From the NCBI GenBank assembly GCA_943912855.1, contig CALTVC010000001.1, positions 613,885-677,884 of the forward strand: a stretch of DNA of 64,000 nt, given 5' to 3'. Source of the DNA: an uncultured Flavobacterium sp. (lineage in GTDB: Bacteria; Bacteroidota; Bacteroidia; Flavobacteriales; Flavobacteriaceae). Below, one piece after another: positions 1 through 8,157 of the stretch (positions are counted from its first letter, which is position 1; every line of letters begins with the position of its first letter). The notes beneath the pieces were generated by a model. That model ran no database searches. It saw only the letters and a list, made by a program, of their open reading frames with translations, and was not told where the DNA came from. Made by a program: the position numbers and the translations under genes.

Positions 1-770
1 TTGAAATGTACGACCCGGAACATAAGGAAAATGTACAAACACCTCTTACAGGTATGGTGGGCAGCATTACAGATGTGTATACTCTGGTGCCAAACAGTAA
101 GGGTAAGTATCCTGTTAAGGCGATGTCGTTCTCGTGGTTTGACCCTGCGACAGGTAAGTATCACACGCGTACCAGCGATGAGATAATGATAGATGTGCTT
201 AACGTACCGGAAGCTGTTGCCGAAGCCGCAAAAGCCAAAGGGACTAAACAGGGGGCTAAACCTACCGAAACGTTCCGTTATATAGCTACGGAAACGTCGC
301 TTAGCGCAAAGGGTAATGCCGACTTTTACGGGTCTACGCTTTGGTATGTACTCATGATAGCTCCGTTCGCGTTTATTCCGGTAATTGTATTGGCACGTAA
401 GAAAAAAGAAGCGTACGACAGCGATGTTGAGGGCAACAAGATACGTACTAACAATAAGCTGGCTAAGAAATTCCTTACTGCAGCACGTAAAGAACTGGGC
501 AGTAAAGAACCGTTCTATCTGGCGCTTGAAAAAGCCCTGCATAACTTCCTTAAAGCGAAGCTGCGTATTGAAACGAGTGAACTGAGTAGGGATAACATAC
601 AAGAGCTTTTACTATCGCGTAACGCTAATCCTGATACGGTAGATGCTTTTAGCCGTATTATGGACAGCTGTGAGTTTGCACGCTATGCGCCTTCGTCTGA
701 TACTGCTATGCAACAGGATTACGAAAGCGCGGTTAGTGTAATTACAAGCCTGGAGAAGCAGGTGTCTTAG
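1..770 (+). CDS. batD: BatD-like protein, C-terminal part (5' truncated by window edge)
   Basis: Open from the first base (reading frame starts at position 3) to a stop at 770, so only about 256 C-terminal residues are visible. The visible part has an extracytoplasmic segment, one membrane helix about residues 111-130 counted from the Met at position 6 (YVLMIAPFAFIPVIVLA) followed by a basic RKKK stop-transfer, then a cytoplasmic alpha-helical tail. This matches the C-terminus of BatD (oxygen tolerance family), a periplasmic-facing membrane partner of the BatA/BatB VWA proteins in the Bacteroidota bat operon. The next gene is a BatE-like TPR/SH3 protein, which supports the call. Biochemical role is unproven in general; stress and envelope functions have been proposed for the family. 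Confidence 0.75.
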   Translation, partial: EMYDPEHKENVQTPLTGMVGSITDVYTLVPNSKGKYPVKAMSFSWFDPATGKYHTRTSDEIMIDVLNVPEAVAEAAKAKGTKQGAKPTETFRYIATETSLSAKGNADFYGSTLWYVLMIAPFAFIPVIVLARKKKEAYDSDVEGNKIRTNNKLAKKFLTAARKELGSKEPFYLALEKALHNFLKAKLRIETSELSRDNIQELLLSRNANPDTVDAFSRIMDSCEFARYAPSSDTAMQQDYESAVSVITSLEKQVS

Positions 771-864
771 ATTGTATTGAGAGATATTTTGATTTTTTAC
801 ACAAAGTGCACAAAGCTTTTTATTTGTAACAGTTGATATTCATCTGTTAATAGGAAATTATAAT

Positions 865-1611
865 ATGAAAAACATAATATATATAACACTGCTTTTTATT
901 ACAGGGCTTGCCTTTGGGCAAAGCTTTGAGCAGGGTAATGCGCTATACCGAAAAGGTGATTACAAAGGTGCAGTTACCGAATATGAGAATATAATTAAGC
1001 AGGGAAAGGAATCGGCCGAGGTGTATTTTAATCTGGGCAATGCGTACTATAAGCTGAATCAGGTAGCACCGTCTGTGTATTATTATGAGAAAGCACTACT
1101 GCTTAAACCCGGTTATAAAGATGCCGAGGTGAATCTTGCCTTTGCGCAAAAAATGACCATAGACGATATTAAGGCCACACCGCGAGTAGGCTTTTCAAAA
1201 ATGATATACAACGCTACGGGCAACTATCATTACAACACTTGGGCATGGATAGCCGTGTCGTTCTCGGTAATGTTTCTGCTGTTGTTTGTAGGGTATTATT
1301 TCTCTGGAGTGGCATTGGTAAAACGTATCTTCTTTGTAGGCATGTTTGTTGCCACAGGGTTATTGGTTCTTAGCATTGTTGCCGCAATTTATGCGAAAAC
1401 ACAAAAATCACGGGAGAATTACGCCATAATATTCCCTGAGGTTATTTCAGTGAAATCAGAACCAAGGGAAGCCGCACAGGATGCCTTTATACTCCACGCC
1501 GGTACTAAAGTAAATGTACTTGAAACCATAGACAACTGGAAAAAAGTGCAACTCGCCGATGAAAATGTAGGCTGGGTTCCTAAAGCCGATATTAAAGAAA
1601 TAAAAGAATAA
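865..1611 (+). CDS. batE: BatE-like protein: TPR, two membrane helices, SH3-like domain
   Basis: 248 residues. A signal peptide (about 1-18, ending AFG-QS) is followed by two TPR-type repeats (about 20-95), two membrane helices (about 126-148 and 154-177) and a C-terminal bacterial SH3-like domain (about 185-245, with GWVPKADI at its end). This order is that of BatE/BatB-associated TPR proteins. It lies 94 bp after the batD fragment on the same strand and ends just before a strong hairpin, so it is the last gene of the bat operon. In the family it is thought to scaffold the Aerotolerance complex at the inner membrane; that role is inferred from name and context, not seen here. Confidence 0.75.
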   Translation: MKNIIYITLLFITGLAFGQSFEQGNALYRKGDYKGAVTEYENIIKQGKESAEVYFNLGNAYYKLNQVAPSVYYYEKALLLKPGYKDAEVNLAFAQKMTIDDIKATPRVGFSKMIYNATGNYHYNTWAWIAVSFSVMFLLLFVGYYFSGVALVKRIFFVGMFVATGLLVLSIVAAIYAKTQKSRENYAIIFPEVISVKSEPREAAQDAFILHAGTKVNVLETIDNWKKVQLADENVGWVPKADIKEIKE

Positions 1612-1621
1612 CCGTAACAAA

Positions 1622-1663
1622 AAAGAAATACCCCGGAATAGCCAAATTCCGGGGTATTTCTTT
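1622..1663. terminator. Bidirectional terminator between batE and the FrnE-like gene
   Basis: Perfect 18-bp stem (1622-1639 with 1646-1663) around a 6-nt loop AGCCAA, with an A-rich left flank and T-rich right flank, so it can end transcription from both converging genes. Confidence 0.9.
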
Positions 1664-1679
1664 TTTTGTAAAGTAAAAC

Positions 1680-2381
1680 TTAATTACACTCTCCGTCTAC
1701 AGAGCAACTATCGCCCTCTATGATGGTAAGTTTTGGGTTGGCTACCTGCCATTCCTCAAAAGACTTTTCAAGCGTCTGTAAGAAGACTTCCGGGGTCTGA
1801 GCACCCGATACTGCATATTTCCTGTCAAACACGAAGAACGGCACGCCACGCACGCCTATGTGCTGTGCTTCCTCTATATCGGCTACAACCTCATTAACGT
1901 AGGCTTCGCTACCCATGGCCTGGGTTAGTTTAGCCACATCAAGACCTAATTCCTGTGCCAGGGCTATCAGTGTCTCTGCATCATCTATGTTTTTGCCTTC
2001 AGTAAAGTACGCTTTAAACAATAGTTCTTCGGCTTCGTTCTGCTTACCGTACTGTTTGGTAAAATGCAGGAAACGGTGCGCGTTAAAACTATTGGCAGGC
2101 ACCGTCTTGTCAAAATCGTACTTCAGCCCCACAGACGCTGCCATATCAGTCACATACTGGTTCATGCTTTTAGCTTCCTCCAGCGATACCCCTTTATGCT
2201 CGGCAAGAAACTGGTGTATGCTTTTAGAAGGATCGGTCTTCATATCGGGCGAAAGCAAAAAGCTTTTCCATTCTATCTCTATATTTTGGCTGTTGCCAAA
2301 CTGTGCCAGCGATTCTTCAAAACGGCGTTTGCCGATGTAGCAGAACGGACACATGATGTCACTCCAAATTTCAACTTTCAT
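1680..2381 (-). CDS. DsbA-family oxidoreductase, FrnE-like
   Basis: 233 residues from the ATG at 2381. The thioredoxin-fold N-terminus MKVEIWSDIMCPFCYIGKRR carries a CPFC active site at residues 11-14, and the cis-Pro region reads GVRGVPFFVF. Both are typical of the FrnE/2-hydroxychromene isomerase-like DsbA branch. There is no signal peptide, so it is probably cytoplasmic and acts on thiols or polyketide-like substrates. A longer reading from a TTG at 2402 was rejected because that TTG lies inside the -7 promoter box at 2400-2407. Monocistronic: its own promoter precedes it and a terminator follows. Confidence 0.85.
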   Translation of the reverse strand: MKVEIWSDIMCPFCYIGKRRFEESLAQFGNSQNIEIEWKSFLLSPDMKTDPSKSIHQFLAEHKGVSLEEAKSMNQYVTDMAASVGLKYDFDKTVPANSFNAHRFLHFTKQYGKQNEAEELLFKAYFTEGKNIDDAETLIALAQELGLDVAKLTQAMGSEAYVNEVVADIEEAQHIGVRGVPFFVFDRKYAVSGAQTPEVFLQTLEKSFEEWQVANPKLTIIEGDSCSVDGECN

Positions 2382-2399
2382 GTTCTCAATTATTTTATG

Positions 2400-2427
2400 C
2401 AAAGTTACGGCATAAAAAAACGGGCAA
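2400..2427 (-). promoter_or_regulatory. Promoter of the FrnE-like gene (Bacteroidota type)
   Basis: On the minus strand TTG (plus 2425-2427), 17 nt, TAACTTTG (plus 2400-2407), a full match to the TTG-N17-23-TAnnTTTG consensus. The expected transcript start leaves a leader of about 12-15 nt to the ATG at 2381. The -33 TTG lies in the loop of the upstream gene's terminator hairpin. Confidence 0.8.
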
Positions 2428-2448
2428 CTTACTTGTTTCCCGTTTTTT
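2415..2448 (-). terminator. Terminator after the desaturase gene
   Basis: Stem AAAAAACGGG (2415-2424) with CCCGTTTTTT (2439-2448), 14-nt interior that can extend the stem by AAC/GTT. Read on the minus strand it ends in a T tract. Its loop also contains the -33 TTG of the next gene. Confidence 0.8.
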
Positions 2449-2470
2449 ACTACTTACCTGTGGTATAGTA

Positions 2471-3466
2471 TTATTTTATAATAGCAGGCTGTACCCACTT
2501 AAATATATGTGATTCCTGAGGAATAACAAGCCTTTCGCTGATGCGTGCCATCCTGTCCGGAAGCTTCATCAGGTAATCGCGTGCCTTTTCGGCTTCAGCG
2601 GTAAGACCTGTAACCTTGTCTATCTGCCATTTTTCGTTCAGTTTACGCAGAATGTCTACATAGTCCATAGCCGTGTACACACCTATACGCTGTGCCGAAT
2701 CAGAAAACTGCTCAAACGCTGTGCTTATCTTCTCACCGCTTTCGCGAAGGAAGTGCGCCGGCATGGTTATCTTAAGCTTCATCATGTGCTGGAATGCCAG
2801 CATCATTTCGCTCGGGTCTATCTGAAAAATACGGTTAACAAACTCGCTATATGCCAGGTGGTGACGCATTTCATCGCCAGCCACAAGTTTACACATTTTG
2901 CTCAGCTTTTTATCGCCATATTGTTTAGCAAGTTGCGACACACGGTTGTGCGATATGTACGTAGCAAGCTCCTGGAAGCTGGTGTACACAAAGTTCTTGT
3001 ACGGGTCGCGGTCTGTACCAATATCAAAACCATCGTTTATAAGGTGCTGGGTGGTCATTTCCACTTCGCGCATGTTTACACGGCCACTCAGGTACAGGTA
3101 CTTGTTCAGCAGGTCGCCATGGCGGTTTTCTTCACCCGTCCAGTTACGTACCCACTTACTCCATCCGTTACCACCGTTTTCTACCTGGTTTACACCTTCT
3201 ACATCCATAAGCCAAGACTCATAGGTAGGAAGTGCCTCTTCGGTAATGGTATCGCCTACAAGTACTACCCAAAAATCGTAAGGTAGGTCTTTGGCTATCT
3301 CTCGCAATTCTTTTACTTCTTCAAAGAATTTTTCGTTTTGCGAGTCGGGCAGCAGGTCGGTTGGTTGCCAGATTTTTTCAACCGGGATAAGAAATTCATC
3401 AACAAAGGCGTCGATGTCTTTTTCCATGAATTTCATCACCTCCAGGCGAACGTTTTGTATAGACAT
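2471..3466 (-). CDS. Acyl-ACP desaturase (di-iron, stearoyl-ACP 9-desaturase family)
   Basis: 331 residues, close to the family's usual size. Two di-iron ligand motifs are visible: ENRH at 113-116 and DEMRH at 198-202, with an intervening helix carrying E166 and H173. These are the EENRH/DEMRH pair of soluble acyl-ACP desaturases, which put a cis double bond into acyl-ACP using O2 and ferredoxin. Its start lies 8 nt after the stop of the acyltransferase gene upstream (3475-4209), so the two are co-transcribed and probably work together in making unsaturated membrane phospholipid. Confidence 0.9.
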   Translation of the reverse strand: MSIQNVRLEVMKFMEKDIDAFVDEFLIPVEKIWQPTDLLPDSQNEKFFEEVKELREIAKDLPYDFWVVLVGDTITEEALPTYESWLMDVEGVNQVENGGNGWSKWVRNWTGEENRHGDLLNKYLYLSGRVNMREVEMTTQHLINDGFDIGTDRDPYKNFVYTSFQELATYISHNRVSQLAKQYGDKKLSKMCKLVAGDEMRHHLAYSEFVNRIFQIDPSEMMLAFQHMMKLKITMPAHFLRESGEKISTAFEQFSDSAQRIGVYTAMDYVDILRKLNEKWQIDKVTGLTAEAEKARDYLMKLPDRMARISERLVIPQESHIFKWVQPAIIK

Positions 3467-3474
3467 GTTCTCGT

Positions 3475-4209
3475 TTAGTTTTTTATTCCTTTAATCACTG
3501 CATTTTCGGTCCTTGCCATTACTTCTTCAAAAGGAATATCTTTAATAGCAAATGGTTCCTGTACGGTAAACGTTAGGCTGTTACCTATGGTTAGTGGAAA
3601 TTGTCCGTGCTTAACAAGCTTCCATGAGTTGTTTATGCTTACGGGCACTATCCATGCTGAGGGCGCATACTTACAAAGAATTTTAAGCCCGCTTTCGCTA
3701 AATTTCTTCGGCTCTCCGGTCTTGCTCCGGGTGCCTTCGGGGAATATTACCGCCGAACGGGTGTTCTTTTCTATATACTTGCCAAGACCACCTATAACAG
3801 GTATTGCCTGTTTGGGATCTTTACGGTCTATGAGCACACTGCCCCCGTGCTTAAGATTGTAAGACACGCTGGGTATGCCCTTGCCGAGCTCTTTTTTGCT
3901 GACAAACTTCGGATGAAATTTGCGCATAAACCATATGATTGGTGGAATGTCGTACATACTCTGGTGGTTTGCCACAATAATAAGTGGCACACCCGCAGGC
4001 ACTCTCTCTATGCCCTCAAACTTTACGGCTGTTCCTAATATAAGCAAACACCGTACCAGCCATCCGTTTAGTATATCAACGCTTTTTTTGTGCGCCTGGT
4101 ATCCAAACACGTTAAAGCATACCCACTGTATAGGATGAAAGATAACTAAGAATAAACCGAATACCAGATAAAACAGTACTGATAACGGGTAGGATAGCAC
4201 TTTTTGCAT
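3475..4209 (-). CDS. 1-acyl-sn-glycerol-3-phosphate acyltransferase (PlsC family)
   Basis: 244 residues. An N-terminal membrane helix (about 8-30) is followed by the PlsC catalytic block NHQSMYD (N81-D87) and the substrate motif FPEGTRS (156-162). The reaction is transfer of an acyl chain to the sn-2 position of lysophosphatidate at the inner membrane. The desaturase follows 8 nt downstream in the same direction, which suggests coordinated supply of unsaturated acyl groups. A second PlsC-type gene is at 46024-46767, so the substrate choice of each cannot be told from sequence. Confidence 0.9.
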   Translation of the reverse strand: MQKVLSYPLSVLFYLVFGLFLVIFHPIQWVCFNVFGYQAHKKSVDILNGWLVRCLLILGTAVKFEGIERVPAGVPLIIVANHQSMYDIPPIIWFMRKFHPKFVSKKELGKGIPSVSYNLKHGGSVLIDRKDPKQAIPVIGGLGKYIEKNTRSAVIFPEGTRSKTGEPKKFSESGLKILCKYAPSAWIVPVSINNSWKLVKHGQFPLTIGNSLTFTVQEPFAIKDIPFEEVMARTENAVIKGIKN

Positions 4210-4442
4210 GCGTTATTAAAAATTCGCACAAAAGTAGCACCTTTTTACCGAATAATAAAAAGTTTTAGTATGCAGGCATGTAATTTCAGATTTCAGAGGG
4301 TAGATTTCAGATTTTTGGAGGATTGATTGTTGTATAATTAGACTTTGAGATGATAGATAATAGATGACAGACTGAAGATAATAGACTCTTTCAAACATCG
4401 AATAACCGAATTAACAGATCACCGCATAACCCCAAAAAGAAA
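4210..4442. repeat. AT-rich intergenic stretch built from short dispersed repeat words
   Basis: No credible gene. It holds GATTTCAG-type words (about 4283-4318), ATAGAT/GATAAT words (about 4345-4390) and a CGAATAACCGAATTAAC word (about 4400-4418) that recurs at 36546-36562. A 60-codon open frame on the minus strand over it is made of these repeats and is not a gene. Confidence 0.6.
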
Positions 4443-4465
4443 AACCACGCCTTTTAAGCGTGGTT
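4443..4465 (-). terminator. Terminator after the bacilliredoxin gene
   Basis: Stem AACCACGC (4443-4450) with GCGTGGTT (4458-4465), loop of 7 nt, followed on the minus strand by a T-rich tract (A-rich 4431-4442 on plus). Confidence 0.8.
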
Positions 4466-4492
4466 CTCGTTTATCTAAAAATTGCAATGCGA

Positions 4493-4903
4493 TTAGCAGA
4501 AATCGTTGTATGCTTCTTTAAGGTTTTCAGCGATTAGCTCAGCCGGACGACCTTCAATGTGGTGGCGCTCCAGCATGTGTACAAGCTCACCGTCTTTGAA
4601 CAAAGCCATGCTTGGCGATGACGGAGGGAAAGGGAACATAAGACCACGGGCAGCATCTACCGCTTCCTTGTCTACACCAGCAAAAACGGTGATGATATTT
4701 GTGGGCACTTTGTCGTTAGCAAGGCTCATACGAGCACCCGGACGGGCATTACGCGCAGCACAACCGCAAACCGAATTCACTACTACAAGGGTAGTACCTT
4801 CTTTTTCTATTTCGTTTTTTACGTCTTCAGCAGTAAATATTTCTTTAAACCCGGCCTCAGAAAGTTCGGCACGCATTGGTTTTACTAATTCTTCAGGATA
4901 CAT
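4493..4903 (-). CDS. Bacilliredoxin, BrxA/BrxB (YphP/YqiW) family
   Basis: 136 residues, the full family length. The hallmark CGC motif is at C46-G47-C48 in VVNSVCGCAAR, and the conserved GARMSL and FPPSSPS segments are present. In Bacillus these proteins remove bacillithiol from mixed disulfides; in flavobacteria the same family is common and bacillithiol-type thiols are plausible partners, which is inference here. A -7 box (TATCTTTG, plus 4933-4940) lies about 30 nt upstream of the ATG. Monocistronic with its own terminator. Confidence 0.9.
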   Translation of the reverse strand: MYPEELVKPMRAELSEAGFKEIFTAEDVKNEIEKEGTTLVVVNSVCGCAARNARPGARMSLANDKVPTNIITVFAGVDKEAVDAARGLMFPFPPSSPSMALFKDGELVHMLERHHIEGRPAELIAENLKEAYNDFC

Positions 4904-4932
4904 AACTGTACTTATTTAAAGTTTTAACGCTA

Positions 4933-4940
4933 CAAAGATA
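4933..4940 (-). promoter_or_regulatory. -7 box upstream of the bacilliredoxin gene
   Basis: TATCTTTG on the minus strand fits TAnnTTTG; no TTG at the usual -33 distance, so the promoter may be weak or activator dependent. Confidence 0.5.
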
Positions 4941-4996
4941 AGCATTTTACATCTAAAAATATAAATGTATCAATTTTTGTTACAGAATGTTTTTTA

Positions 4997-5032
4997 AAGC
5001 TTCTGAGTTTCTGAGTCGCTTAGCTACTTAGC
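4997..5032. repeat. Direct repeat copy 1 flanking the 182-residue unknown gene
   Basis: 36 bp starting AAGCTTCTGAGTTTCTGAG. It matches 5665-5700 at 33 of 36 positions in the same orientation. Both copies are followed within 60 bp by an AATTTAAAATAA word. Confidence 0.8.
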
Positions 5033-5090
5033 TTTTCACGGTTCCTCATAATTCAAAATATAAAATTTAGAATTTAAAATAAACTATACT

Positions 5091-5639
5091 TTAAGGTAAT
5101 AAGAAAAAACGCCATCCTCTCCAGTAGTCGTGGTAGTTCTGCTCAAAGGTTTTAAACTCGCTTGTTAATGGTAGTTTGTTTTTCTTAGCATAGTATGCGT
5201 AATCACCCTCGGTCCTAAATTCTTTAAAAACTTTAGAATCGGTATTATAAACAAAATATGTTTTATTGTACAAATAAAAATCGCTTTGCAAATTACCGCA
5301 GATGTAATTGTCATTTACAAGAAAAACTGTAGTCTGCACCTGGCTTTTATCGCGCATGTACACATCTTCAAGAGTAGCAATATTACTCCAGTCTACATTA
5401 GACAGTCCGTTACTCCACCCAACGGGTATACGAGCGGAATCTCCCAGGCCATGGTCTCCGTAGGGCGTACACATAAATGCGAACAGTAGCACCGCGATGC
5501 CAGTGGCTAATTTTTTTAGCTGTAATGCAGGCTTGTCCTTTCTTAGCCTTTGTAAAACATAACGAATTATCCATGCGTACGCAAAACTGAGCAAACCGAT
5601 TTTAATCAGCTCAAAAATTAAATGTCCGAGTGCTTCCAT
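5091..5639 (-). CDS. Unknown membrane-anchored protein
   Basis: 182 residues, not recognised. Two hydrophobic helices stand at the N-terminus (about 8-30 and 43-60), followed by a Tyr/Asn/Trp-rich extracytoplasmic part with several YxY clusters (YLYNKTYFVYN, GDYAYYAKK). The gene is alone on its transcript and sits between two 36-bp direct repeats (4997-5032 and 5665-5700). Base composition is not strikingly different from neighbours. It could be a lineage-specific orphan; no function is proposed. Confidence 0.6.
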   Translation of the reverse strand: MEALGHLIFELIKIGLLSFAYAWIIRYVLQRLRKDKPALQLKKLATGIAVLLFAFMCTPYGDHGLGDSARIPVGWSNGLSNVDWSNIATLEDVYMRDKSQVQTTVFLVNDNYICGNLQSDFYLYNKTYFVYNTDSKVFKEFRTEGDYAYYAKKNKLPLTSEFKTFEQNYHDYWRGWRFFLLP

Positions 5640-5664
5640 AGTATGTTGGTTGGTTATTTTTAAT

Positions 5665-5700
5665 AAGCTTCTTAGTTTCTGAGCCGCTTAGCTACTGAGC
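5665..5700. repeat. Direct repeat copy 2 flanking the 182-residue unknown gene
   Basis: 36 bp, 33/36 identical to 4997-5032, same orientation; followed by GAATTTAAAATAA at 5709-5721. A shorter related word (TTAGTGACTTAGTTTCTTA) occurs at about 12036-12054. Confidence 0.8.
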
Positions 5701-5712
5701 CTGTGCTGGAAT

Positions 5713-6852
5713 TTAAAATAATCTACGAAGCAGTGCTTTAATAAACAGTCCTTTCGGGCAGCTCCATATTACCTTCAGGTCGCCCCACAGGTTGGTTTCC
5801 TCATCCAGGAACTTAAACACGGGTGCGGCTTTCCCTTTACGGAACATAGCCGAGAAAATACCACTACCCTTTTCGTTTTGCTTTGCCAGGATATCCAATA
5901 GCAACAGGTCGTAAAACCAAAAACGATTTGGTTTGTAGAACTCTGTAAACGGCTTTTCGGTTAGCAGAAAATTTGCAAGTCTTTGGCTTAACCTGTCGGC
6001 ATTTTTAAAGGTGTAGCCTGTACTGGCTTTAGTCCACCCACCGGTAGAACCTATATGCATAACATTAGGCGAGTTTACTTTCCAAAACTTATAACTCGTC
6101 ATGTGGATGCTACCCTTTTCTTTATCCAGCACTTCGTATTGGGTTACATCTAATTTAGTAAGATACTCTTTAATTGCATCTTCATATTCTTCCGTTGGTA
6201 ATAGGTCTTTGCTAAACAGCGTGTATTCCACAATGGCTTCGGTTGTGCTAAATGGCAGCACGTACATAAAACGGGTGTTGCCTTTTTGCGGGATACTGAA
6301 ATCCATAAACACCGGTACTTCCGGATTGAAAACAGGAATATCTGTTTTTACATGCCAACCTATAAAATGCTGTTGCAGTACCGGGTATTTCTTTTGTATG
6401 GCCGGTAGCGTGGCGCAATAAATACTGTTAAACAACTTGTTGCAGCTGTACTCAGTATTTTTGGTTTTCACCAAAACATCAGTGCCCAAATCCTTAAACG
6501 AAAGCACTTTGTCCCGGATTAGGGTGATATTAGGGTGTTTGTCAAGTTCGGCTTTTATATAGCTGTAAAAATCAGCACCACGAACCATTTTGTATCGGTA
6601 GTCTTCAAAATCAAGTTCGGTTCGGAAATCTTCATTGGCAAAAACCGCGGTATTCCAACTCCGGTACAGTATGCTGTCCCACTCGCCTGCGCCTTCTTCC
6701 CAGAAACACCAGGTGCGGTCGTTGGCGGTTTTTTCATCAGGGTCGAGTAACAGGATGCTTTTATCAGAAAACTGTCCCGAAGTAGCCATGCGATAGGCTG
6801 TTAACAATGCCGCAAGCCCCGAACCTGCAAAAATGTAATGGTAGTGTTTCAT
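5713..6852 (-). CDS. crtY: Lycopene cyclase (CrtY/CrtL-type flavoprotein)
   Basis: 379 residues. The N-terminus YIFAGSGLAALLTAYRM is a dinucleotide-binding fold for FAD, followed by TWCFWEE and later GSTGGWTKASTGYTF, both diagnostic of the lycopene beta-cyclase family. The enzyme closes the ends of lycopene to beta-rings, a step toward zeaxanthin-type yellow pigments of flavobacteria. The other carotenoid genes are not in this window, so it stands apart from the crt cluster. A -7-like TATTTTTG is present just upstream on the minus strand. Confidence 0.92.
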   Translation of the reverse strand: MKHYHYIFAGSGLAALLTAYRMATSGQFSDKSILLLDPDEKTANDRTWCFWEEGAGEWDSILYRSWNTAVFANEDFRTELDFEDYRYKMVRGADFYSYIKAELDKHPNITLIRDKVLSFKDLGTDVLVKTKNTEYSCNKLFNSIYCATLPAIQKKYPVLQQHFIGWHVKTDIPVFNPEVPVFMDFSIPQKGNTRFMYVLPFSTTEAIVEYTLFSKDLLPTEEYEDAIKEYLTKLDVTQYEVLDKEKGSIHMTSYKFWKVNSPNVMHIGSTGGWTKASTGYTFKNADRLSQRLANFLLTEKPFTEFYKPNRFWFYDLLLLDILAKQNEKGSGIFSAMFRKGKAAPVFKFLDEETNLWGDLKVIWSCPKGLFIKALLRRLF

Positions 6853-6932
6853 TACCTCAAAAATAGCAAATAGGGCGCACTATTTTTCAGTGGTTTAACA
6901 CCAAAAATATTTTATATCCGTTTATTATTTAA

Positions 6933-6995
6933 TAGATTTGTTACCAGAGGGTTTCGGTTCAATCTGAATTCTGAAATCTACAATCTGAAATCACT
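6933..6995 (+). promoter_or_regulatory. -7 box and repeat-derived leader of the AlbA_2 gene
   Basis: TAGATTTG at 6933-6940 fits TAnnTTTG; no -33 TTG at standard distance. The 35 nt before the ATG consist of CTGAAATC/AATCTGAA words, so the untranslated leader appears to be formed by a dispersed repeat. Confidence 0.45.
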
Positions 6996-8150
6996 ATGAT
7001 TAACAAGCGCCTACTCATTAAAAACCTGCTCGCCCATAACGACGAGAGTAGTTTTTATGATAAAAAGCGCCAACTGAATCTTCATACCAAAGAGGGTAAG
7101 GCGAAATTTGCCAAGCACATCTGCGCGCTGAGCAACAGCAATCCCACCAATAACAGCTACATAGTAGTAGGCGTGGAAGATGGGAGCAATGATATTGTTG
7201 GCACCGATTTTTACGACGACAGCCGCATACAAAACCTGGTGAACGCCCTGCTGGAAAACCCACCACAGATACAGTACGAAAACGTGCCTTTCCCTAATCT
7301 TACCAAAGACCACGTGGTGGGGCTGGTAACCATAAGCCCCAACGGACGTACGGCATATTTTAAAAAGAATATTTACACCATACCTGCCGGAGCTATTTTT
7401 ACCCGAAGGGGCAGCAATTCTATACCCGTAGACGGACTTTTTGTGGAGCCAAACTATCTGAACGAAATTACGGTAAACAGTATAGAAAATAGCTCCCGTA
7501 ACAGCATAGAACATACCCTGGAAGGCGTTATAGATTTTATAAACAACCGCCACAAAGACATGGCTGCCCACTACAAAGTGTTTAAGGAGTTATTCATTGT
7601 CTGTTGGGCGGGGCATAAAAAAGTGGTAAAAGGACGCACGTATTATAGCCGGGTAGACATTGAGCTGATAAACGAACAGATTAAGCTGTTTTATTCGGCT
7701 TTAGATGAAGTAAGCATAGAGTATACCGATGATACTTTTAGCATAACCGAATATGTTGCCCTGGGGTTAAACGACAAGACCAGCTACTACCCGCTGGAAA
7801 AAGTAATCATCAGCTTTACAGAAAAAGGCACGTACCATATAGACAGTCAGTTGCTTTTCGACCCACCGCAGTACAACGAAAAGCTGATGCACCACATTTA
7901 CAACTCCCAACTCGCCCTGCTCCGAAAACTTGAGAAAGACATTTACCTTACCGACCGCGAATACCGTGATGTAAGCAACATCCCCAGCACCCTGATGATT
8001 TGCCACCTGAACGGTTTTGAAGACGCCAAGCAACGTCTTGCCGATGCCAAGCCATTATTAAAAGCCTTCCCCGACCCTGCCGTGTATATATCCTTTAAAG
8101 AAGCTATGCGGGTACTCCGAAAAATGAAGTACGACAGGCAGGTAACTTAG
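6996..8150 (+). CDS. AlbA_2 (Schlafen-like) domain protein, putative ATP-binding
   Basis: 384 residues. The N-terminal part (about 15-150) has the order of an AlbA_2 domain: an early acidic/aromatic segment (ESSFYDKKRQ), a helix ending HICALSNSNP, then a strand pair IVVGVEDGSNDIVG, and a later strand ending GAIFTRRGSNSIP. AlbA_2 domains occur in bacterial transcription regulators and in Schlafen-related nucleic-acid-active proteins. The C-terminal 230 residues have no motif I recognise. It overlaps in operon fashion with a small membrane protein 8 nt downstream. Function unknown. Confidence 0.7.
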   Translation: MINKRLLIKNLLAHNDESSFYDKKRQLNLHTKEGKAKFAKHICALSNSNPTNNSYIVVGVEDGSNDIVGTDFYDDSRIQNLVNALLENPPQIQYENVPFPNLTKDHVVGLVTISPNGRTAYFKKNIYTIPAGAIFTRRGSNSIPVDGLFVEPNYLNEITVNSIENSSRNSIEHTLEGVIDFINNRHKDMAAHYKVFKELFIVCWAGHKKVVKGRTYYSRVDIELINEQIKLFYSALDEVSIEYTDDTFSITEYVALGLNDKTSYYPLEKVIISFTEKGTYHIDSQLLFDPPQYNEKLMHHIYNSQLALLRKLEKDIYLTDREYRDVSNIPSTLMICHLNGFEDAKQRLADAKPLLKAFPDPAVYISFKEAMRVLRKMKYDRQVT

Positions 8151-8157
8151 ATTAAAT

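Noticed and set aside
4216..4398. 60-codon open frame on the minus strand
   Set aside because: It is composed of the intergenic repeat words, has no promoter, and its predicted protein has no fold pattern.
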